From Paenibacillus terricola (GTDB lineage: Bacteria; Bacillota; Bacilli; Paenibacillales; Paenibacillaceae), in assembly GCF_014779765.1 (NCBI RefSeq), contig NZ_JACXZA010000001.1, positions 186,001 to 250,000 on the forward strand: a DNA stretch of 64,000 nucleotides, in the 5' to 3' direction. The notes below the pieces were generated by a model. That model saw only the letters and a program-made list of their open reading frames with translations, had not been told where the DNA came from and ran no database searches. Shown here piece by piece: positions 32,660 through 40,687 of the stretch (position 1 is its first letter; every line of letters begins with the position of its first letter). A program made the translations under genes and the position numbers.

Positions 32660-33229
32660 ATGAACAAGCAACCTGAAATTACAGACAAAACCAGGCAGAC
32701 CTTTATAAATGTGTTCTGTGATTTATATAGCCAAAAGCCAATTGAAAAAATATCTATTCAAGAGATTGCCAACAAGTCAGGATATAACCGCAGTACATTT
32801 TATCAATACTTTACAGATATTTATGAGTTGCTGAACTACGTTGAAGAGAAGGTTTTGAAATCCATTAACGAGGAAATGGCAAGCAGGGAGCTTTCTACGC
32901 ATACTTTCCAAGATGCGCTTCAATGCTTGGAAAGTACAGAAGATATTTCTGTCCTAAAAGCCCTCCTGGGTGACTATGGTTCTGTTCATTTTGTTGAACG
33001 CCTGAAAAGAGAAATTCCCTTTGAGAGATTGATTGTGAATCTTCCAACAAATGATATCTTAACGCCCTACCTGATTGAGTTTTACATATCAACATTAATA
33101 TCTCTGTTTCGCCTTTGGATACGCAACGGCAAAGATTTATCGTCGGAAGAATTGGTCAAGCTGATAGATAGCCTATTCGCAAATGGGATAACGCCGTTTC
33201 ACATCTTTGGCACGGTCAAGAATGAGTAA
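32660..33229 (+). CDS. TetR/AcrR family regulator
   Basis: 189 residues: KTRQTFINVFCDLYSQKPIEKISIQEIANKSGYNRSTFYQYFTDIYELL is the helix-turn-helix, followed by a TetR_C_7/8-like ligand domain. ATGGAGG precedes tandem ATG codons at 32657 and 32660; spacing favours the second. It is divergent from the ApbA-like reductase and convergent with another TetR gene (33367). A hairpin at 33294 separates the convergent pair. Confidence 0.88.
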   Translation: MNKQPEITDKTRQTFINVFCDLYSQKPIEKISIQEIANKSGYNRSTFYQYFTDIYELLNYVEEKVLKSINEEMASRELSTHTFQDALQCLESTEDISVLKALLGDYGSVHFVERLKREIPFERLIVNLPTNDILTPYLIEFYISTLISLFRLWIRNGKDLSSEELVKLIDSLFANGITPFHIFGTVKNE

Positions 33230-33293
33230 AATGTCGTGATATAGAGAACCGTATCACAAATAGTGGTAAAGCGAAGAGCGGAGGCAACGAATA

Positions 33294-33319
33294 AAGGAGC
33301 TATCATTCGATGGCTCCTT
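33294..33319. terminator. Hairpin between convergent TetR genes
   Basis: AAGGAGC (33294-33300) pairs with GCTCCTT (33313-33319). A degraded piece of the composite repeat (GAACCGTATCACAAA at 33246-33260) lies just before it. Confidence 0.5.
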
Positions 33320-33366
33320 CATGCTTTCTCTATCTTCCCATCTACTGTTCGTAAGCATTTATCACT

Positions 33367-33960
33367 TTAATCATCGATTGAAATACCTGCGGCTTTTAAG
33401 TGTCCATGAGTTAGAATTTTTCCGAATTGAGAAGCGAGTTCCTTTGGCGTATAAGAAAAATCATTTTTAACCCACCATATTACAATGCCCATAAAAGTAG
33501 ATGCGATATATTGGAGTAATAATTCCTTTGAAATCTTCAGGGGTGTACTATCCAAGCCATCTTCCACTGTATTTTTTATTATTTCCTCCATTTTTGATTG
33601 AAAACCATAAATTCTATTCTCATCAAGCAACAATGCTTTGTAAAAGGGAGTATTGTCCTTAATTTTCTCCAGTATTGTTTGCATTAGTTGTTCAAGCATA
33701 GAGCCACTTACAGGAGATTTGCTGCTCGAACAAAGATTGAGTGTACGATTTAGTTCTTCTAATAATTCATCCATAGACGCATTTAACAAATCGGGTTTGT
33801 TCTGATAATGAAGGTAAAATGTATTCCGGTTAATCATCGCCTTATCGGCAATATCTTGGATCGTAATCCCTTCATATCCCTTCTCATTAAGAAGCTCTAT
33901 AAACGCCTTTTTAATCGAATGCTTGGAGCGGATGACCCGCAAATCAGTTTTTTTGTTCAT
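33367..33960 (-). CDS. TetR/AcrR family regulator
   Basis: 197 residues: RSKHSIKKAFIELLNEKGYEGITIQDIADKAMINRNTFYLHYQNKPDLL is a typical TetR helix-turn-helix, and the C-terminal TetR_C_7-like domain ends GHLKAAGISIDD. It is divergent from the SDR gene at 34158 across about 200 bp of AT-rich DNA containing the shared 13-bp motif at 34093. AT-rich codon use here (33.3-36.1 kb) differs from the GC-richer cassettes on either side and suggests a separate origin. Confidence 0.9.
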   Translation of the reverse strand: MNKKTDLRVIRSKHSIKKAFIELLNEKGYEGITIQDIADKAMINRNTFYLHYQNKPDLLNASMDELLEELNRTLNLCSSSKSPVSGSMLEQLMQTILEKIKDNTPFYKALLLDENRIYGFQSKMEEIIKNTVEDGLDSTPLKISKELLLQYIASTFMGIVIWWVKNDFSYTPKELASQFGKILTHGHLKAAGISIDD

Positions 33961-34092
33961 TATGACTCGTTCCCTTATATTTTTTTGTTAGATATACGAC
34001 ATTTGAGTTGAAACTGTATTTTATCTCTCAAAATCAAAATTATTAAACATTGAATGCTAAGCTTTTATTAATCATAATAAACAAAAGATAAA

Positions 34093-34105
34093 TATACAAC
34101 ACGTT
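34093..34105. promoter_or_regulatory. 13-bp motif shared with the neighbouring divergon (copy 2)
   Basis: ATACAACACGTTG is the exact reverse complement of the motif at 32555-32567. It lies 53 bp before the SDR start. One TetR, or both, may bind at the two divergons. Confidence 0.55.
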
Positions 34106-34157
34106 GACCATTATTTATCTTATTGATAATTAACTCTAATTGAAAGGGAGATATTAA

Positions 34158-34817
34158 GTGAAAACTATAGCAATTGTTGGAGCAGGAGCAGGTTTAGGAA
34201 TGTCCATTGCGAAGAAATTCGGACAAAATGGCTTTCGCGTAGCTCTTATTGCTCGAAATGAAGAAAAGTTGAACCAACTGGTTATTGAATTAGAACAATT
34301 GGGAATCGAAGCTGCTTCATTTCAAGCGGACATATTAAATAAAGAACAAATTGAGATGGCATTTGCCGCTATTAAAGAGAGATACGGATTTATTGATGTT
34401 CTTGAATACAGTCCAACTCCGAGCATCGACACAGTAGCGCCATCACTAGATGTAACAGAAGAAAATGCGTTATACCAATTTCAATTTAATGTTCTAGGTG
34501 CGTTAACCAGTGTTCGACAAGTGCTGCCGGAAATGTTGGATAAGCAAAGCGGTGCTCTATTATTTACGACTGGAGGCGCTGCAATCCACCCAGTACCGAG
34601 GATGGGGAATGTCGGAATTGCAGTTTCAGGTCTTCGTAATTATATCTTTAATTTGAACAGCGAATTAGCCGACAAAGGTATTTATGCGGGTCACCTTTCG
34701 ATCGGAATTTGGATGCAACCGAATTCAGGAGTTCAGGATAAAATCGCTGATATTTGGTACGACATGTATTCCAAGAGAGATCGCGTTGAAGAGTTTATAA
34801 CTGAAGATAAAATATAA
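34158..34817 (+). CDS. SDR-fold protein lacking the catalytic triad
   Basis: 219 residues with a good Rossmann start (AIVGAGAGLGMSIAKKFGQNG) and cofactor-specificity loop (LIARNEEKLNQL), so NADP binding is likely. The active-site segment reads TTGGAAIHPVPRMGNVGIAVSGLRNYIF. The SDR Ser is not evident, and the Y-x-x-x-K positions are occupied by other residues (V and S). It may therefore be a binding or regulatory protein, or use other residues. GTG start with AAGGGAG. First gene of a three-gene unit controlled by the divergent TetR. Confidence 0.78.
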   Translation: MKTIAIVGAGAGLGMSIAKKFGQNGFRVALIARNEEKLNQLVIELEQLGIEAASFQADILNKEQIEMAFAAIKERYGFIDVLEYSPTPSIDTVAPSLDVTEENALYQFQFNVLGALTSVRQVLPEMLDKQSGALLFTTGGAAIHPVPRMGNVGIAVSGLRNYIFNLNSELADKGIYAGHLSIGIWMQPNSGVQDKIADIWYDMYSKRDRVEEFITEDKI

Positions 34818-34833
34818 TTAATGGAGTAAAAAT

Positions 34834-35478
34834 GTGAATATCACTATTTTCGGTGCAAGCGGTGCAATTGGACAGCTTGTAACACAATTAGCTTTAGAAA
34901 ACGGAGATTTCGTAACGGCATATATTAGAAGCCCCAAAAAAATTAGCCTCAAACATCCCAATTTGACCCTTGTACAAGGGGAACTTTCGAATGCTTCAAC
35001 CATCGAGAGGGCAGTCGCTGAAGCGGATGTCGTAATCAGCACACTGGGACCAGCGTCTGACATGTCACGAAAGCTTAAAGGCACGCCGATTGCCGACGGA
35101 CACGAACTAATTATTAGGGCGATGAAGAAACTTAACAAAAAAAGGTTAATTACACTTGCCACACCAGCTTTGCAATCAGATGACGATAAGAAAAACATTT
35201 CGACGATACTTCCAGGTGTATTAGCCAAAGTTTTCCTTCCAAACGGTCATGCAGAAATGAAGAAAATGGAAGGGGTTATTAAACAATCGAATCTTGATTG
35301 GACAGTCGTTCGAATTATTAACCCCAATGTTAAACACAAAGGGCAATCTTATGACTATTCATTCGGAGATAAATCGGCTAAATTATCTGTTTCTAGAGAA
35401 AATGTTGCTGAATTCATGTACTCTGCCGCTCGTAACAACCGATTGATTGGAAAAATGCCTATTATTTATAACAAATAA
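34834..35478 (+). CDS. NAD(P)H-binding protein (atypical SDR, NmrA-like)
   Basis: 214 residues beginning ITIFGASGAIGQLVTQLAL (G-x-x-G-x-x-G), then ADVVISTLGPASD, LITLATPALQ, and LDWTVVRIINPN (W-T-x-x-R), hallmarks of the BVR-B/NmrA-like atypical SDR group that includes flavin reductases and NADPH sensors. The GTG at 34834 (within ATGTGA) follows GGAG, 16 bp after the SDR gene. Likely role: flavin or quinone reduction, or redox sensing. Confidence 0.85.
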   Translation: MNITIFGASGAIGQLVTQLALENGDFVTAYIRSPKKISLKHPNLTLVQGELSNASTIERAVAEADVVISTLGPASDMSRKLKGTPIADGHELIIRAMKKLNKKRLITLATPALQSDDDKKNISTILPGVLAKVFLPNGHAEMKKMEGVIKQSNLDWTVVRIINPNVKHKGQSYDYSFGDKSAKLSVSRENVAEFMYSAARNNRLIGKMPIIYNK

Positions 35479-35526
35479 GCTCACTTCCCAGGTTTTTTGA
35501 TAATTTGTAGTGAAGGAGCATTCAAA

Positions 35527-36159
35527 ATGAAAATCGAGATATGGTCGGATTATGTTTGTCCATTTTGTTATATTGGCAAACGACGATTAGAGTCTGCACT
35601 GGAGCAATTCGCTCATCAGAATGAAGTGGTTATTGAATATAGAAGCTTTGAACTTAATCCGCAAGCATCCATGTACTCAGGTAAAAATATGCATCAAATG
35701 CTCTCTGAGAAATATGGTATGAGTATCGAGCAAGCGAAAAAAGCAAATGCTGAACTTGGACAACAAGCGGCTATGATGGGTCTCGTATATAATTTCGACC
35801 AAATGAAGCCCACCAATACGTTTGATGCTCATCGTTTAACCCAATATGCCAAATCTGTTGGTAAAGATAAGGATTTATCAGAAAAGCTGTTCTATTCTTA
35901 TTACACGGATTCCAAGCTAATAAGCGATCATGATACATTAGCAGATATTGCAGAATCTGTTGGAATGAATAGGGACGAATCGATGGCAATTCTCCGTGAT
36001 TCATCCAAATATGCTAACGATGTGCGTTCAGATGAAGCCACAGCAAAACAATTGGGAATAACAGGAGCACCTTTCTTTGTCATTGATAGAAAATACGCAA
36101 TTTCCGGTGCACAACCAATTGAGGTATTCTTAAGTGCCCTTAACCAAGCATCTCAATAG
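35527..36159 (+). CDS. DsbA family oxidoreductase (FrnE-like)
   Basis: 210 residues: MKIEIWSDYVCPFCYIGKRRLESAL places a C-P-F-C redox motif at the start of a thioredoxin fold with a large helical insertion. SDEATAKQLGITGAPFFVIDRKYAISGAQP near the end carries the cis-Pro. There is no signal peptide, so this is a cytoplasmic FrnE-type protein that handles thiols or isomerises compounds. The ATG at 35527 follows AAGGAG; the frame upstream to 35497 has no ribosome site. Third gene of the unit. Confidence 0.9.
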   Translation: MKIEIWSDYVCPFCYIGKRRLESALEQFAHQNEVVIEYRSFELNPQASMYSGKNMHQMLSEKYGMSIEQAKKANAELGQQAAMMGLVYNFDQMKPTNTFDAHRLTQYAKSVGKDKDLSEKLFYSYYTDSKLISDHDTLADIAESVGMNRDESMAILRDSSKYANDVRSDEATAKQLGITGAPFFVIDRKYAISGAQPIEVFLSALNQASQ

Positions 36160-36211
36160 ACTGGAAGACCGTGAACGGTCAGGCAGCTCAAACGAAATAG
36201 GCAGAACAATT

Positions 36212-36246
36212 AACCGCACAAAATCCTTATCGGGCTTTGGGCGGTT
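36212..36246. terminator. Terminator between the DsbA-like and ABC permease genes
   Basis: AACCGC-CAAA pairs with TTTG-GCGGTT and is followed by TTGT. It is between convergent genes. Confidence 0.6.
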
Positions 36247-36262
36247 TTGTACGAATATGCGG

Positions 36263-36952
36263 TTACGGGTTAATATCCTTGCGCTCGATATTGCGGAACG
36301 ATGTATAGGCGATAATCGCTCCGATCCATGACAAGGTGATGGGGATAGCGATTATTGAATTAAGGGAGAAGCCGTTCGAATTGCTGCAGACGATAAAGAC
36401 AATCAGAATGGACGCAACAACTGTCGCCGCTGTGGAATACTTCCTCATTCCGAAGATCAGTGGGATTAGACTCATGAAGCTGGCTGCAATGGCGTTCATG
36501 AGGAAGGCAATCGTTTGCCGGATGACAACGTCCTTCGTTAACGTCTCATGTATGAATTCGTGATAATGGTTGATGACAAGCATAAGGATGCTGACGATCG
36601 AATCGGCAATCAAGATGGAGATGAACGTGAACGAGAACACAATGAGTAGCTTCGCGATTATCAGTTTCTTGCGGTTAATCGGGTACGTGAACAACACGGA
36701 GATCGATTTGGTCCGGTATTCTTCAATAATGAAGCGCGAGAGCAGGACCGCGGCGAACACGATGAATACGCCTCTTGTGAGAAGGTCGATTGTACTGAAC
36801 AGCGCCTCAAAGTCAGAAAGATCCTCAACTGACGATGGGTCAAAGGAGATTGCGCATACGAAGCCAAAAATACAAGCCATCGCGATAAAAGCTCCAATAA
36901 CATAACCGGTGATCTTGAATTTTTTTATCTCGAGTTGGATTAGCTTAAGCAC
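36263..36952 (-). CDS. ABC-2 type permease
   Basis: 229 residues with six hydrophobic segments, including IGAFIAMACIFGFVCAISF, VFIVFAAVLLSRF and TVVASILIVFIVCS. The cytoplasmic loop EEYRTKSISVLFTYPINRKKLIIAK is typical of BcrB/LanF-type ABC-2 permeases. It pairs with the ATPase gene that it overlaps by 8 bp. GGAGG overlaps an upstream GTG at 36961, so the GTG at 36952 is the more likely start. Likely role: export of, or protection from, peptide antibiotics. Confidence 0.82.
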   Translation of the reverse strand: MLKLIQLEIKKFKITGYVIGAFIAMACIFGFVCAISFDPSSVEDLSDFEALFSTIDLLTRGVFIVFAAVLLSRFIIEEYRTKSISVLFTYPINRKKLIIAKLLIVFSFTFISILIADSIVSILMLVINHYHEFIHETLTKDVVIRQTIAFLMNAIAASFMSLIPLIFGMRKYSTAATVVASILIVFIVCSNSNGFSLNSIIAIPITLSWIGAIIAYTSFRNIERKDINP

Positions 36953-37868
36953 TCTGCCCACCTCCGTTCAATAAGCTGAGGAAGTAATCTTCCAGAGAGC
37001 TGTTCTTCTGATGGATCGCCTCCACGGCTACGTCGTTCAAGATAAGAACCTTATTGACTTGGGGAAGCGGAGTCGTGAGGTCATAGATCCGAATCGTCTC
37101 ATTCCCGATGACGCGGATATTCGAGATGTTAAGATGATGAGATAGTACGTAAGCCGCCTTCACACAGTCGTTCGTGTGGAATTCAATGTATTCGGTGTTC
37201 GTCTCGCGGACCTGCTTGAGAGAGACTTCCTGAATCAGCCGACCATGGTTGATGACCCCGATCGTATCCGCCAGCTGTTCAATCTCCGCAAGGAGGTGGC
37301 TCGAGATCAGAATGGAGATCCCGTATTCTTGGGAGAGGATACGCAGCAGTTGCCGGATCTCCTTGATACCGATCGGATCCAGCCCGTTAATCGGTTCGTC
37401 GAGGATGAGCAATTCCGGCTTCGTCACGATGGCCCTTGCGATGCCCAAGCGTTGTTTCATTCCGAGCGAGAAGTCCTTGACGGATTTGCCGTCGATGCCT
37501 CGCAGCTGAACTAAATCCAACGCCTCATCAATTGCTCTCTTGTTGTAATAACCCATGTATTCACAATGGAGCTCCAGGTTGGCTCGGGCAGTCAGCTTGT
37601 CGTAGAAAATAGGGTATTCGATAATCGAGCCCATCCTGCCTAGCATGGAGTAAGAGGTTGGTGTCAACTTCTCGCCGAACAGCTCAATCTCCCCGGATGT
37701 CGGTTTGATAAGATTAGTCAGCATTTTCATAATCGTGGTCTTACCTGCTCCGTTTGGTCCAAGGAAACCATAGATTTCCCCCGTTTTGACCCTCATGCTC
37801 ACTTCGGATACGGATTCTTTCCCTTTGAACGTCTTGGTTAATCGGTGCGTCTGCAGAACGTATGTCAT
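36945..37868 (-). CDS. ABC transporter ATP-binding protein (BcrA-like)
   Basis: 307 residues: Walker A GPNGAGKTT near 37, Q-loop region, signature FSLGMKQRLGIARA near 130, Walker B ELLILDEPINGLD and an H-loop (SSHLLAEI). The C-terminal extension of about 90 residues is like that of BcrA/LanF bacitracin and lantibiotic transporters. It is followed directly by the permease gene and preceded by a two-component system on the same strand, the classic layout of peptide-antibiotic resistance units. Confidence 0.93.
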   Translation of the reverse strand: MTYVLQTHRLTKTFKGKESVSEVSMRVKTGEIYGFLGPNGAGKTTIMKMLTNLIKPTSGEIELFGEKLTPTSYSMLGRMGSIIEYPIFYDKLTARANLELHCEYMGYYNKRAIDEALDLVQLRGIDGKSVKDFSLGMKQRLGIARAIVTKPELLILDEPINGLDPIGIKEIRQLLRILSQEYGISILISSHLLAEIEQLADTIGVINHGRLIQEVSLKQVRETNTEYIEFHTNDCVKAAYVLSHHLNISNIRVIGNETIRIYDLTTPLPQVNKVLILNDVAVEAIHQKNSSLEDYFLSLLNGGGQSA

Positions 37869-37943
37869 TGTGATCCTCTTCCCTTCCTTACGTTGTTAAG
37901 CAAATCATAACGGATGAAATGGCGTATTTTCCTTACTCGTTCC

Positions 37944-38888
37944 TTACGAGTTTCTTAAGTTGAACTTCTTTAACCGAAGCGAGAAGACGGTTCGCATGTA
38001 AGGCATACTGATTAGCTCGATCGATCCGCCCATGCCTTCTGCAAGCCTTCGGGCGATCGCAAGCCCGAGACCGCTTCCCTGGATCTTCTTATTCCGAGAG
38101 TCATCCAGCGTGTATAATCGTTCGAATACACGATCTTGATGCGCCTTCTCGATTCCTTTGCCCCGATCCCACACTTCTATGAGAATGAATCCTTCTTCTT
38201 CCCTCAGCGTAAGGCCAATGATTCCGCCGTCCGCTCCGTAACGGAGTGCGTTGGAGATCAGGTTGTCTAAGACTCGCTTCAAGGCGTCATTATTGCCTAG
38301 CGCATGCTTATCTCCTGGAGGAATATTGAGTGATACCTCGAGTCCGCAATCTTCTATCTGTTCATGGAACTGAAGGATGCTAAGTCTGCAGGACTCGCTA
38401 ACGTTGATTCGGCTCAGGGGGATATCGACATCATCGGATTCGAGCTTGGCCAAGTCGAAGAAAGTATCAATCAATTGGATGGCTTCTTTCGTCTTATTGA
38501 AGAGCTTGGCTAACAGCTCGTTCCGTTCATTCTCCTCGATAGGAGGGCACATATGAAGTGTCTCCGCATACCCGAGAACGACCGTCAGCGGCGTTCTGAG
38601 ATCGTGTGAGACATTCGCAAGCATCTTGCGAGACGCGATTTGGGTTCTTGCATGCTCAGCAGAAACTTTCAAGTTGCTTTCGAGCAACTCGTTGATACCA
38701 GTCATGAGTGCCTGAAGCTCAGAGTCTCGGGTCATGTGAAGAAGCCTCTCTCGGGAATGGCTCTCCATAATCTTCCCCAACTTGCTGCGAATTTGCTGCA
38801 ACTCAGAGGTTCTTCGTACGTTCGATCGAAGTCGTGTGGCGAGGAAGCTCGCGAGAATGACGATAACGCAGAGAAGGATGACGTTCAT
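37944..38888 (-). CDS. Sensor histidine kinase
   Basis: 314 residues: one N-terminal membrane helix (MNVILLCVIVILASFLATRL) with no extracellular loop, a HAMP-less linker, and an H-box MLANVSHDLRTPLTVVLGYAE near 105. The N-box is LDNLISNALRYG; G-boxes are DRGKGIEKAHQDRVFERLY and GSGLGLAIARRLAEG. With a single short helix, stimulus sensing probably depends on the transporter, as in Bce/Bcr-type systems. The ATG at 38888 follows GGGAGGG. It starts four bases after the response regulator. Confidence 0.93.
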   Translation of the reverse strand: MNVILLCVIVILASFLATRLRSNVRRTSELQQIRSKLGKIMESHSRERLLHMTRDSELQALMTGINELLESNLKVSAEHARTQIASRKMLANVSHDLRTPLTVVLGYAETLHMCPPIEENERNELLAKLFNKTKEAIQLIDTFFDLAKLESDDVDIPLSRINVSESCRLSILQFHEQIEDCGLEVSLNIPPGDKHALGNNDALKRVLDNLISNALRYGADGGIIGLTLREEEGFILIEVWDRGKGIEKAHQDRVFERLYTLDDSRNKKIQGSGLGLAIARRLAEGMGGSIELISMPYMRTVFSLRLKKFNLRNS

Positions 38889-38892
38889 CTCA

Positions 38893-39591
38893 TCAGCCCT
38901 CCCATTTGTAGCCGATTCCCCATAAGGTCTTGATGTAGGTCGGATGGGAAGGATCGTCTTCAATCTTCTCTCTTAATCTTCGGATATGAACGTTAATGAC
39001 GTTCTCGTCTCCCATATAATCGTCATTCCAGATCAATCCGTAGAGTTGGGACTTGGTGAAAACCCGGTTTTTATTCGTCGCAAAAAGCTTTAAAATATCG
39101 AACTCCTTGGCCGTCAGCCGTACTTCGTGGCCTTTTTTCTTTACCGAATACTTCTCAAAGTCTAGTTCTAGGTCGCCAATGATAGCGGATGGCTCTACCT
39201 GTCGTTCCGCGTTGGAATACACCGTGGCTCTTCGAATAGCCGCATTCATCCTTGCAGTCAGCTCGATCGTCGAGAAAGGCTTCTGGATATAATCGTCCGC
39301 TCCGAATCCGAGGCCCAGCGCCTTATCGATGTCCCTGTCCTTAGCTGACATGATGAGAATCGGAACCTTGCTTCTCTCTCTGACCCTGCGAATGACCTCC
39401 ATACCGTCCAGTTCCGGCAGCATCAGATCGACAAGGACAAGGTCGTACTCCTTGTTTGAGAACAGCGCCATTCCCTCCATGCCATCTGCTGCTGCATCGA
39501 TCAGGAAGCCTTCGCGGCTCAAGGCGTTACGAAGCATCTCGACGATGGAAGGGTCATCTTCTATGATTAAGATCCGATGTGCTCTAGTCAT
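38893..39591 (-). CDS. OmpR-family response regulator
   Basis: 232 residues: a receiver with ILIIEDDPSIVEML, the phospho-acceptor Asp in LVLVDLMLPELDGMEV (about 54), Thr/Ser ILIMSAKDR and Lys IQKPFSTIEL. The winged-helix effector has EVRLTAKEFDILKLFATNKNRVFTKSQLYGLIW and VNVHIRRLREKIEDD, ending in YKWEG. It is the first gene of the RR-HK-ABC-permease operon and probably activates it when the kinase senses a peptide antibiotic. Confidence 0.95.
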   Translation of the reverse strand: MTRAHRILIIEDDPSIVEMLRNALSREGFLIDAAADGMEGMALFSNKEYDLVLVDLMLPELDGMEVIRRVRERSKVPILIMSAKDRDIDKALGLGFGADDYIQKPFSTIELTARMNAAIRRATVYSNAERQVEPSAIIGDLELDFEKYSVKKKGHEVRLTAKEFDILKLFATNKNRVFTKSQLYGLIWNDDYMGDENVINVHIRRLREKIEDDPSHPTYIKTLWGIGYKWEG

Positions 39592-39651
39592 AATTCACTC
39601 ATCACTTCCAATCCTTTTTATCCATCTTACCAAAAAAGGAGGCTGAGCAGC

Positions 39652-39747
39652 TTGTTCATGATTCGACTTTTTATGAGCAAAGAGAAAGCAATAGCCCTGT
39701 TCAATTTAGGGTACTTGTGTTTAATTGCTGACTTGCCGGGGAGTTGA
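39652..39747 (+). CDS. Possible 31-residue leader-type peptide
   Basis: TTG at 39652 lies nine bases after AAAGGAGG and opens a 31-codon frame (containing MIRLFMSKEKAIALFNLGYL) ending TGA at 39745. The peptide is hydrophobic with a basic centre. It is followed by two competing hairpins (39761-39817). There is no homology evidence. It could be a leader peptide, a toxin-like peptide or chance. Confidence 0.25.
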   Translation: MFMIRLFMSKEKAIALFNLGYLCLIADLPGS

Positions 39748-39760
39748 TGGGGAATCTTTA

Positions 39761-39817
39761 GGGGGGGGGTTGCTTTCACAAAGCAAAGCCCCCTTCGTCG
39801 TTTTGGTGGAAGGGGCT
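39761..39817 (+). terminator. Two mutually exclusive hairpins with a nine-G run
   Basis: Hairpin 1: GGGGG-TTGCTTT (39765-39776) pairs with AAAGCAA-a-GCCCCC (39780-39793). Hairpin 2: AGCCCCcTTC (39787-39796) pairs with GAAGGGGCT (39809-39817). They share AGCCCCC, so only one can form at a time. G runs from 39761 to 39769. Confidence 0.5.
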
Positions 39818-39885
39818 GCTATTTAACGTTCAATCTATCTGACCCAAACCAAACCGGTGTTTAAGCTTATATGTGCTTTTGGAGG

Positions 39886-40120
39886 TTAACGCCAGAATGT
39901 AATCTTGTCCGAGCTTAATCGTACGGATTCATACCCGTCTGCCTTGGCATTTCCTATTGAGATCATCATTACCGGAGCATAGCGTTCTTCATCCAGATCA
40001 AATGCATTAGCCACCTGATCTACCTCAAAGCCTGCCATTGGGTTCGTATCATACCCATGCGCACGGGCTACCAACATGAATTGCATGGCAAAAAGGCTGC
40101 TATCGATTTTTGCAACTTCA
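39886..40120 (-). pseudogene. C-terminal fragment of a nitroreductase
   Basis: The reverse frame ends with DSSLFAMQFMLVARAHGYDTNPM, GFEVDQVANAFDLDEER and APVMMISIGNAKADG, matching the last 75 or so residues of NfsB/YodC-type FMN nitroreductases (A-x-Q-x-x-x-L-x-A-x-x-x-G-Y-D-T-N-P-M). Upstream of about 40120 the frame changes to the antisense of another gene fragment. The FMN-binding N-terminal half is lost. Confidence 0.72.
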
Positions 40121-40121
40121 A

Positions 40122-40465
40122 CTTTTGATAACGGCGCGCACGTACTCCATGTCATGAGATATAACGACAACGAATCGGCAAGAGATGGCAAGGCAGATGA
40201 AGCGGAGCTCACCCGTCTTCTTGATCTTCTGGAGCCTGGCTGGGAGCGGGAAGTTGTAGCCATTCGATTCACGCCGAATGTCCTTGTCTCTCATGATTCA
40301 CGCACGATTCGCCATCATGGGGCTGGGCCGGCTCCCGGAACGACTGTGCCGGAAGTCCGCGGTTTGTACGTTGCCGGAGACTGGGTCGGTGCGGAAGGAC
40401 GGCTCGCCGATGCAGGCATGGCAAGTGCTAAACAAGCTGCTTCGGAGGTAATGAGCTACCTCTAA
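40122..40465 (+). pseudogene. C-terminal fragment of an FAD-dependent amine oxidase-like protein
   Basis: The forward frame reads GAHVLHVMRY, then ELTRLLDLLEPGWEREVV, RFTPNVLVSH and VRGLYVAGDWVGAEGRLADA, the C-terminal FAD-site segment (G-L-Y-x-A-G-D-W-x-G) of phytoene-desaturase/amine-oxidase-like flavoproteins. The N-terminal dinucleotide-binding half is missing. It abuts the nitroreductase fragment in opposite orientation near 40121. Confidence 0.7.
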
Positions 40466-40494
40466 TTCAGCTTCGGCGAACTCGCCGAAAGGGG

Positions 40495-40600
40495 TTAAGC
40501 TGGCAACGTTCTTTAGATCGTTCCGAAATTCAAAGCCTTCGAGCACCTTGTTCGCGGCCATCTGCTCCTTTGGCTTCGACAGCGCTGCATGTTCTTACGT
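40495..40600 (-). pseudogene. Internal fragment of an alpha/beta hydrolase
   Basis: Read on the reverse strand, this gives KEQMAANKVLEGFEFRNDLK, almost identical to residues near 185-205 of the intact hydrolase at 48599-49387 (QEQMAANKALEGFDFRNDLK). The DNA matches over about 100 bp. It is a relic of a paralogous gene, next to the other two fragments. Confidence 0.72.
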
Positions 40601-40687
40601 ATGCTATTTAGGTGTGAGATGACCTTTATGCGAATGTCATGCTATGATGAGAACGGTAATTAAACATGTTTGGAAATGAGGAAGAAA

